Shown: one piece after another, positions 59,057-64,000 of the stretch
How the letters are laid out: every line of letters starts with the position of its first letter
How positions within the stretch are numbered: the stretch's first letter is position 1
NCBI RefSeq assembly: GCF_011761635.1
Contig: NZ_JAASRN010000001.1
Span: 434,001-498,000 of the forward strand
From: Thermonema lapsum
Lineage (GTDB): Bacteria; Bacteroidota; Bacteroidia; Cytophagales; Thermonemataceae
Direction: 5' to 3'
Length of the DNA: 64,000 nt
Made by a program: the position numbers and the translations under genes
Notes under the pieces: model-generated
Database searches by the model: none
What the model was told of the DNA's origin: nothing
The model's input: the letters and a program-made list of their open reading frames with translations, nothing else

Positions 59057-60466
59057 TTATTTAGGCTGTCCTGTTGTGGGGCAGATTTCCTGCGTCAAAG
59101 GCACAGAGGTATTTTTAATAGCATTGAAGCCTCCAGCAATATCGGTAATAGCTTCAAAGCCATTACGTTTGAGTATAGAGCAGGCAATCATAGAACGATA
59201 ACCACCGGCGCAATGTACATAGTAATGCTTGTTTTTATCCAATTCGCCTAAGTGTTCATATATGTAATCCAAGGGTACGTTTTGAGCACCGGGAATGTGC
59301 TGCGCCGTGTACTCACCCGGCTTGCGTACGTCAAGAATATTAAGCTGTTGGGATTGGTAATGGCGGGCGAACTCTTCTGCGGGGATTGACTCTACTTGAG
59401 CAATTGCCTTCCCTGCTTCTTTCCAGCGTTCTATGCCACCACTCAAATAGCCAATTACGTTATCGTAGCCTACACGAGCCAAGCGAATTACGGTTTCTTC
59501 TTCGCGCCCTTCGGGGGTAATAAGCACAATAGGTGTATTCAAGTCTTCAACCAAAGTACCGACCCATATAGCAAACATACCATCCAGTCCTATGTTCAAA
59601 GCACCGGGGATATGCCCTTGGGCAAACTCTTGTGCGCTGCGTACGTCCAGCACTAAAGCCCCCTCTTTCATGTGCTGTTCAAAAGTGGCAAGGTCCAGCG
59701 CATTTTCTGCCTTCTCTACCACTTCAAGCACACTATTGTAACCTTGTTTGTTCAATTGAGCATTTTTGGCAAAATACTGCGGAGGCGGCAAAATATTGGT
59801 AGCCTCCTTGATAAACTGCTCTTTGGTCAACTCAGGCTGTAGAGCCCAATTGGTTTTCTTTTGGTTGCCCAAAGTGTCGTAGGTTTCTTTCGCCATGCTT
59901 TTGCCACAAGCCGAACCGGCACCATGCGCCGGATAGACTATCAAATGGTCAGGCAAAGGCATAATTTTATTTCGCAGTGAATCATACAGCATGCCAGCCA
60001 AATCTTCCTTGGTCAAGCCATTGCGAATAGCCAAGTCGGGGCGTCCTACGTCGCCAATAAAGAGGGTATCACCGGTAAAGATGGCATGTGGCTCGCCGTT
60101 TTCGTCGTAGAGCAAGTAAGTAGTCGATTCAGGGGTATGCCCGGGCGTATGAATCACCTTTATTTTCAGCTTACCGATGGTAAACTCTTCACCGTCTTGG
60201 GCTACATACACCGGGTAGTTGGTTTCTGCTCTCGGACCATACACAATGGTAGCTCCGGTGAGCCTTGCCAAATCAAGGTGTCCCGAAACGAAATCTGCGT
60301 GGAAGTGGGTCTCAAAGATGTATTTTATCTTAGCCCCACTTTTCTCTGCCAATTCTATGTAAGGCATGGGTTCACGCAGTGGGTCGATGACGGCGGCTTC
60401 GCCTTCCGATTCGATGAAGTAGGCACCTTGTGCCAGACACTTCGTATAAAGCTGTTCTACTATCAT
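59057..60466 (-). CDS. CstB-like MBL-rhodanese-rhodanese fusion (copy A)
   Basis: 469 residues. Metallo-beta-lactamase domain (about 1-235) with persulfide-dioxygenase-type iron site: ETHFHADFVSGH, HTPGHTPESTT, FTGDTLFIGDVGRPDLA, YPAHGAGSACGK. Then a first rhodanese fold (about 255-350) whose active-site loop reads LITPEGREEE, without Cys, thus a pseudo-domain; and a second rhodanese (about 365-455) with YVHCAGGYRS, Cys intact. This order is that of S. aureus CstB, which oxidises persulfide and makes thiosulfate. Persulfide dioxygenase and sulfurtransferase activity is inferred. The copy at 60552-61976 is a close paralogue. Confidence 0.92.
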   Translation of the reverse strand: MIVEQLYTKCLAQGAYFIESEGEAAVIDPLREPMPYIELAEKSGAKIKYIFETHFHADFVSGHLDLARLTGATIVYGPRAETNYPVYVAQDGEEFTIGKLKIKVIHTPGHTPESTTYLLYDENGEPHAIFTGDTLFIGDVGRPDLAIRNGLTKEDLAGMLYDSLRNKIMPLPDHLIVYPAHGAGSACGKSMAKETYDTLGNQKKTNWALQPELTKEQFIKEATNILPPPQYFAKNAQLNKQGYNSVLEVVEKAENALDLATFEQHMKEGALVLDVRSAQEFAQGHIPGALNIGLDGMFAIWVGTLVEDLNTPIVLITPEGREEETVIRLARVGYDNVIGYLSGGIERWKEAGKAIAQVESIPAEEFARHYQSQQLNILDVRKPGEYTAQHIPGAQNVPLDYIYEHLGELDKNKHYYVHCAGGYRSMIACSILKRNGFEAITDIAGGFNAIKNTSVPLTQEICPTTGQPK

Positions 60467-60489
60467 GAGGATACTTGTTTTATGTTTAA

Positions 60490-60497
60490 CAAATTTA
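60490..60497 (-). promoter_or_regulatory. -7 element of copy A
   Basis: Minus strand TAAATTTG (TAnnTTTG), 24 nt before the ATG. It lies just past the terminator of copy B, so the two copies are separately transcribed. Confidence 0.5.
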
Positions 60498-60507
60498 CTA
60501 AAACCAT

Positions 60508-60542
60508 TTCAAAAGGTGGGCGGAAGTCTCTGCCCGCCCACC
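60508..60542 (-). terminator. Terminator of copy B
   Basis: GGTGGGCGG / CCGCCCACC, 9-bp arms, GC-rich, with an 10-nt loop; on the minus strand followed by TTTT. Confidence 0.82.
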
Positions 60543-60551
60543 GGTAGTTTT

Positions 60552-61976
60552 TTAAGCAGTAGCCAGTACTGACTCTTTAGGCACAGCCGTCTGCTTGATG
60601 GCGTTATACCCGCCCATGACATCTACTACCTGCTCAAAACCGTTTCGCTTGAGTATAGAGCAGGCAATCATGGAGCGGTAGCCACCGGCACAGTGTACGT
60701 AGTACTTCTTGCTTTTATCCAGCTCGCCCAAATGCTGCTGCAGGTAATCTACGGGATAATTGAGAGCACCTTTGATATGCTCTGCCTCATATTCGCCCGG
60801 ACGGCGCACATCTAACACCATCGTTTTGCCTTCTTCATAAAGAGAAGCCAATTCTTCGGCAGTTACTGACTCAACCGTAACTATTTCTTTGCCTGCCTGT
60901 GCCCACGCTTGCATGCCATCGTTCAAGAAGCCCAGCACGTTGTCATAACCCACACGTGCCAAGCGGGTAATGGTTTCACGTTCGCGATTTTCGGGTGTAA
61001 CCAGCACGATAGGCGTCTTCAGGTCTTCAATGATGGTGCCCACCCACACGGCAAACATACCGCCATCCAGTCCGATATTGAAAGCTGCGGGAATATGTCC
61101 CTTGCGGAAATCATCGGGTGTGCGCACATCCAGCACCACAGCGCCTTGGGCTATGGCTTTTTCCACGTCTTCTACGGTCATGGGAGTGAAAGCTCTTTCT
61201 ACTACAGCGTCGTAGCTTTCATAGCCCATTTTGTTCAGAACGGCATTTTTGGGGAAGTATTGAGGCGGAGGCAGCAAGCCATCCGTTACCACTTTGATAA
61301 ATTCTTCTTTCGACATGGGCTGAAGAGCATAATTGGTTTTCTTTTGGTTGCCCAAAGTATCGTAGGTTTCTTTTGCCAGGTGTTTGCCACAAGCCGAACC
61401 GGCACCGTGTCCCGGAAATACAATCACCTCATCGGGCAAAGGCATAATCTTGTTACGCAAAGAGTCGTACAGATGCCCAGCAAGGTCCTCTTTGGTCAGG
61501 TTTGTTTTTACTGCCAAGTCGGGGCGCCCCACGTCGCCTATAAAGAGGGTATCGCCGGTAAATATGGCTATCTCCTTGCCCTCGTCGTCGATGAGCATAT
61601 AGGTGGTGGACTCCATAGTATGCCCCGGCGTATGCAGCACTTTGATAGTAATCTTTCCTACCTTAAACTCCTCTCCGTCTTTGGCGATGTATGCTTCAAA
61701 GTTGGGTTGAGCCGTAGGTCCATACACGATGGTAGCCCCTGTTTTCTTGGCAAGGTCGAGGTGCCCCGACACAAAATCGGCATGGAAGTGGGTTTCAAAG
61801 ACATACTTTATTTTTGCCCCATGCTTCTGTGCCATCTGAATATAAGGCTCGGGCTCACGCAGTGGGTCTATTACTGCCGCTTCATCACCTGATTGAATAT
61901 AATAGGCAGCTTCGGCTAAACAGTTGGTGTACATTTGCTCTACAAAGTACACGCCTTCTTTTTTGAGAGTTGCCAT
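60552..61976 (-). CDS. CstB-like MBL-rhodanese-rhodanese fusion (copy B)
   Basis: 474 residues, same domain order as copy A and similar in every motif: THFHADFVSGH, HTPGHTMESTT, TGDTLFIGDVGRPDLA, FPGHGAGSACGK, then pseudo-rhodanese with LVTPENRERE (no Cys) and the active YVHCAGGYRS. Small differences include LDGGMFAVW here against LDGMFAIW in copy A. Unlike most genes of the window it has a strong Shine-Dalgarno GGAGG at 61983-61987, 7-8 nt ahead of the ATG. Downstream neighbour in the same direction is copy A, but a terminator lies between. Confidence 0.92.
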   Translation of the reverse strand: MATLKKEGVYFVEQMYTNCLAEAAYYIQSGDEAAVIDPLREPEPYIQMAQKHGAKIKYVFETHFHADFVSGHLDLAKKTGATIVYGPTAQPNFEAYIAKDGEEFKVGKITIKVLHTPGHTMESTTYMLIDDEGKEIAIFTGDTLFIGDVGRPDLAVKTNLTKEDLAGHLYDSLRNKIMPLPDEVIVFPGHGAGSACGKHLAKETYDTLGNQKKTNYALQPMSKEEFIKVVTDGLLPPPQYFPKNAVLNKMGYESYDAVVERAFTPMTVEDVEKAIAQGAVVLDVRTPDDFRKGHIPAAFNIGLDGGMFAVWVGTIIEDLKTPIVLVTPENRERETITRLARVGYDNVLGFLNDGMQAWAQAGKEIVTVESVTAEELASLYEEGKTMVLDVRRPGEYEAEHIKGALNYPVDYLQQHLGELDKSKKYYVHCAGGYRSMIACSILKRNGFEQVVDVMGGYNAIKQTAVPKESVLATA

Positions 61977-61982
61977 AGTTTT

Positions 61983-61987
61983 CCTCC
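61983..61987 (-). promoter_or_regulatory. Strong ribosome-binding site of copy B
   Basis: GGAGG on the minus strand, 6 nt before the ATG at 61976. Such strong sites are rare here, as most Bacteroidota mRNAs lack one. Confidence 0.6.
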
Positions 61988-62013
61988 ATTTTTAAGGTTT
62001 CACTTATATAACA

Positions 62014-62021
62014 CAAATATA
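62014..62021 (-). promoter_or_regulatory. -7 element of copy B
   Basis: Minus strand TATATTTG, 37 nt upstream of the ATG. Upstream -33 element not clear. Confidence 0.5.
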
Positions 62022-62071
62022 TGTAGATTTGTTCATAAGAAGAATGACTTTCGTCATTGTCTTCGTTGGCT

Positions 62072-62890
62072 TTATGCCCCCAGCGTTTCTTTTAAAAGAA
62101 TAAATACCCCCATCACTAAGACGAACCAGCCAAAAGCGGGCTTCAATTTGGCACTGCTGATGGACTTGCTAATCCAAGTTCCCAACAAAATACCAATCAC
62201 AGCCATTAAAGAAAAGAAAGCTAGGAAGGTCCAGTCGATGGCATCACCGTAGTTTTGTACATCCCCAATAAAGCCAATCAGCGATTTTGCGGCTATAATC
62301 AGCAGTGAGGTCCCTACCGCCAATTTCATGGGCAAACGCGCAAAGACCACCAAGGCAGGGATTATCAAAAAGCCTCCTCCTGCGCCCACAAAGCCGGTCA
62401 ATACCCCCACTACTATGCCTTCTATAAAAATCAAAGGATAATTAAATTTCAAATCAGCTGCCTGCTTTTCTTCCTCGGCTGGTTCACTCCTTTTTTTATC
62501 GCGAATCATAGAAACAGCAGCCACCATCATCATAACAGAAAAAACCAGCATCACCAAAATGTTTTTAGTCAGTGTAAAACCGCCTATCTGTGCGATGGTA
62601 TCAGGAATGGCAGGCATCAAAAATTTCCGTGTGGCATATACCGAAGCAAATGATGGTATGGCAAACACAATGGCAGTTTTCAAGCTAAGCTGCCCTCTGC
62701 GCCAATAGCCATATGCCCCAATAAGCGCTGTCAAGCCTACCACAAACAAAGAGTAAGCCGTGGACATCACCGGGTCTATACCCATTACATATACCATAAT
62801 GGGAACGGTCAGGATGGAACCTCCGCCGCCCAGTAAGCCCAAGGTGAAGCCCATAACAACAGATAACAGATAGCCTAAAATCTCATTCAT
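62072..62890 (-). CDS. TauE/SafE-family sulfite/organosulfur exporter
   Basis: 272 residues with about eight transmembrane segments and the twofold motif of the family: GLLGGGGSILTVPIMVYV (about 18-35) and its repeat GFVGAGGGFLIIPALVVF (about 165-182). The family exports sulfite, thiosulfate or related anions. It lies upstream of the CstB-like copies in the same direction, consistent with a detoxifying function: CstB in S. aureus is encoded with tauE. A -7 element TATGTTTG on the minus strand is at 62938-62945. Substrate inferred from context only. Confidence 0.9.
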   Translation of the reverse strand: MNEILGYLLSVVMGFTLGLLGGGGSILTVPIMVYVMGIDPVMSTAYSLFVVGLTALIGAYGYWRRGQLSLKTAIVFAIPSFASVYATRKFLMPAIPDTIAQIGGFTLTKNILVMLVFSVMMMVAAVSMIRDKKRSEPAEEEKQAADLKFNYPLIFIEGIVVGVLTGFVGAGGGFLIIPALVVFARLPMKLAVGTSLLIIAAKSLIGFIGDVQNYGDAIDWTFLAFFSLMAVIGILLGTWISKSISSAKLKPAFGWFVLVMGVFILLKETLGA

Positions 62891-62937
62891 AGAACTTTTG
62901 CTTTTTTAAAGATGAGTTCAATTACAGTTTAACCACA

Positions 62938-62945
62938 CAAACATA
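62938..62945 (-). promoter_or_regulatory. -7 element of tauE-like gene
   Basis: Minus strand TATGTTTG (TAnnTTTG) 47 nt upstream of the ATG; the -33 element is not clear. Confidence 0.4.
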
Positions 62946-62984
62946 TAAACATTTTTTCATATAAAAAAATCCAAGTGCACTTTT

Positions 62985-63014
62985 TTTGACAAAAAAAGCG
63001 GCAAAGTATTTTTG
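62985..63014 (+). promoter_or_regulatory. Promoter of the OsmC-family gene
   Basis: TTTG (62985-62988), 18-nt spacer, TATTTTTG (63007-63014). This fits the Bacteroidetes consensus closely; the leader is about 32 nt to the ATG at 63053 and supports that start. Confidence 0.72.
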
Positions 63015-63052
63015 TGCGTACTTTTTTAAAACAACCAAACCATGGTTACCTT

Positions 63053-63463
63053 ATGACCAAGATACAAGGAAAATATTTGGGACAACTCCGCACACAGTCT
63101 ATACACCTACCATCGGGCGACGAACTGCTCACCGATGCCCCCACGGACAACCACGGCAAAGGGGAAACTTTTTCCCCTACCGACTTGGTAGCTACGGCTT
63201 TGGGCAGCTGCATGGTTACCATCATGGGCATTTATGCTGCGGGGCGTGATATTGACCTATCGGGCACCTATTGGGAGACCGAAAAAGTGATGGCGAGCAA
63301 TCCGCGTCGTATAGCGGCAATACGCATACGCCTACATCTACCTCAAAGCATAGCAGCCAGCGAACGCCCCAAATTGGAACACGCTGCCCGCAACTGCCCC
63401 GTAGCCTTGAGCTTGTCTGCCGACTTAGAGCAAGACATTCAGTTCTTTTACGACGTAGAATAG
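63053..63463 (+). CDS. OsmC-family protein
   Basis: 136 residues from the ATG at 63053 (MTKIQGKYLGQL); an upstream frame to 63014 is unneeded and lies on the promoter. The two redox Cys of OsmC/Ohr peroxidases are present: ATALGSCMVTIMGIYA and HAARNCPVALSLS. Members reduce organic hydroperoxides using thiols, and some handle sulfane or persulfide species. It diverges from the TauE-like gene, sharing a 162-bp spacer with opposite promoters, so it probably belongs with the sulfur block. Confidence 0.9.
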   Translation: MTKIQGKYLGQLRTQSIHLPSGDELLTDAPTDNHGKGETFSPTDLVATALGSCMVTIMGIYAAGRDIDLSGTYWETEKVMASNPRRIAAIRIRLHLPQSIAASERPKLEHAARNCPVALSLSADLEQDIQFFYDVE

Positions 63464-63597
63464 GCATTCAATCAGTTCAGGTGGGGCGGCAATTCTGGCT
63501 GTATGCCAAAAGAGCGTTAAGGTTTCATATTTGCGACCTTACAATAAACTGCAGCGGGCAATCTCACGCTAAGCACCAGTTTTTGTTTTAAAAGAAG

Positions 63598-63628
63598 AGC
63601 CTTCGGTAAGCTTGTTCTGAAGGCTTTT
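63598..63628. terminator. Probable terminator between OsmC and bcp
   Basis: AGCCTTC / GAAGGCT, 7-bp arms with a 14-nt loop, T-rich on the + strand and weaker on the minus strand. The spacer between OsmC stop and this hairpin holds nothing else I recognise. Confidence 0.5.
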
Positions 63629-63650
63629 ATATCTGTCAAAAGCTGGGATA

Positions 63651-63998
63651 TTATTTTTCGCCTTTTAGAATCTCTTCGGCATGTTCTTCTGTTTTGGGGC
63701 GCTTGATGATGCGCTCAATGGTGCCATCGGGATGGATGATAAACGTTGTGCGGACAGTGCCCCAGTATTTTTTGCCATACATGTTCTTCTCTTTCCATAC
63801 CCCATAAGTCTCTACCAATTTCTGTTGGGTGTCGGAAATCAGAGGAAAGGGCAACTGATATTTTTCTATAAATTTTCGATGCGAAACTTCATCATCCACA
63901 CTCACTCCTACTACTAAATAGCCTGCATTGAGTAGTTCTTGATAATGGTCGCGCAGGTTGCATGCTTGCTTGGTGCAGCCGGGGGTGTCGTCTTTGGG
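63651..63998 (-). CDS. bcp: Bcp-type peroxiredoxin, N-terminus cut by right edge
   Basis: The frame is open to the right edge, so about 115 codons are seen and the first 40 or so are missing. Peroxidatic and resolving cysteines are in DDTPGCTKQACNLRD (C-x4-C, as in BCP/PrxQ). Also VVGVSVDDEVSHRKF, LPFPLISDTQQKLVETYGVW and TTFIIHPDGTIERI. Reduces hydroperoxides using thioredoxin. It sits next to OsmC, giving two thiol peroxidases side by side. Confidence 0.95.
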   Translation of the reverse strand, partial: PKDDTPGCTKQACNLRDHYQELLNAGYLVVGVSVDDEVSHRKFIEKYQLPFPLISDTQQKLVETYGVWKEKNMYGKKYWGTVRTTFIIHPDGTIERIIKRPKTEEHAEEILKGEK

Positions 63999-64000
63999 GT

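Noticed and set aside
60909-61892. A 327-codon open frame on the + strand opposite CstB-like copy B
   Set aside because: It mirrors a highly conserved gene, has no family features, and similar mirror frames occur opposite copy A, alaS and the receptor gene. It is a shadow of coding-strand composition.
1-64000. tRNA genes, CRISPR array, integrase, complete insertion sequence
   Set aside because: Searched by eye in all spacers above about 60 nt; no cloverleaf with a TTCGA-type arm, no regular spaced repeat, and no transposase or integrase motif.

Overview
The window reads as chromosomal DNA of a moderately AT-rich member of the Bacteroidota, most like the Cytophagales. Evidence: a type IX secretion (T9SS) type A cargo protease and a gliding-motility-associated (type B) cargo, a SusC/FecA-style TonB receptor with an N-terminal carboxypeptidase-regulatory-like domain, a TamL-type outer-membrane assembly lipoprotein, the tiny ribosomal protein Thx, DUF4197 and DUF2807 proteins, and many promoters of the Bacteroidetes form (TTG/TTTG, about 16-23 nt spacer, TAnnTTTG). 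Shine-Dalgarno sequences are mostly absent. No species can be named from this. I see no tRNA, rRNA, tmRNA, CRISPR array, prophage, integrase or complete insertion sequence. Coding density is very high and no gene looks frameshifted; only the two edge genes are cut.

Layout. 1-6 kb: 3' end of rnz, a queuosine-precursor transporter (yhhQ type), a TrmH-family RNA methyltransferase, TamL, hemF and riboflavin synthase. 6-7.7 kb: pcm, a hotdog thioesterase and an unknown protein in tight order. 7.7-13 kb: alaS-gatB-thioredoxin-like lipoprotein, a leftward operon. 13-20.4 kb: M23 peptidase, APC permease, lipoprotein, MerR regulator, dprA, alkaline phosphatase, membrane DnaJ. 20.4-23.1 kb: a leftward run of HMG-CoA lyase, a LutA-like CCG-domain protein, SiaB-like kinase and SiaC-like phosphoprotein. 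23.2-27 kb: thx and a Dna2-like nuclease-helicase. 27-32.6 kb: T9SS metalloprotease and a FecA-like receptor whose promoter has a perfect palindrome filling its spacer. 32.6-33.07 kb: the only long gene-free stretch, with a run of hairpins. 33-43.2 kb: lipA, a small outer-membrane protein, a threonine-synthase-like enzyme, SDR, NUDIX, an amino-acid dehydrogenase, and clpP-ppk1-lipoprotein. 43.2-50 kb: a giant type B T9SS cargo, YqgE, a winged-helix regulator, an unknown protein, a membrane-anchored NUC nuclease and a DUF2807 protein. 50-58 kb: DUF4197 with a HAMP-GAF-PAS sensor, a second TrmH protein, PPTase with lpdA, and a QueD-like enzyme with folE. 58-63.5 kb: a sulfur block of two CstB-like MBL-rhodanese fusions, two single rhodaneses, a TauE/SafE exporter and an OsmC protein. 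The right edge cuts a Bcp peroxiredoxin.

How genes work together. The clearest functional group is the sulfur block. In Staphylococcus aureus, CstB (MBL persulfide dioxygenase, pseudo-rhodanese, rhodanese) acts with TauE in persulfide detoxification; here the fusion is duplicated, with single rhodaneses and an OsmC neighbour, but without visible sqr or CstR. A second group couples a SiaB/SiaC threonine-phosphorylation switch to HMG-CoA lyase and a LutA-like protein. The best regulatory sites are the operator inside the TonB-receptor promoter, paired palindromes at the DUF2807 promoter, a palindrome just upstream of the winged-helix regulator, and an inverted repeat on the NUDIX start codon. 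I did not find a system I could call wholly new; the candidates most worth checking are the sulfur block, the mvaB-siaBC operon, the Dna2-like protein lacking its later iron-sulfur cysteines, and the hairpin-rich region near 32.9 kb.
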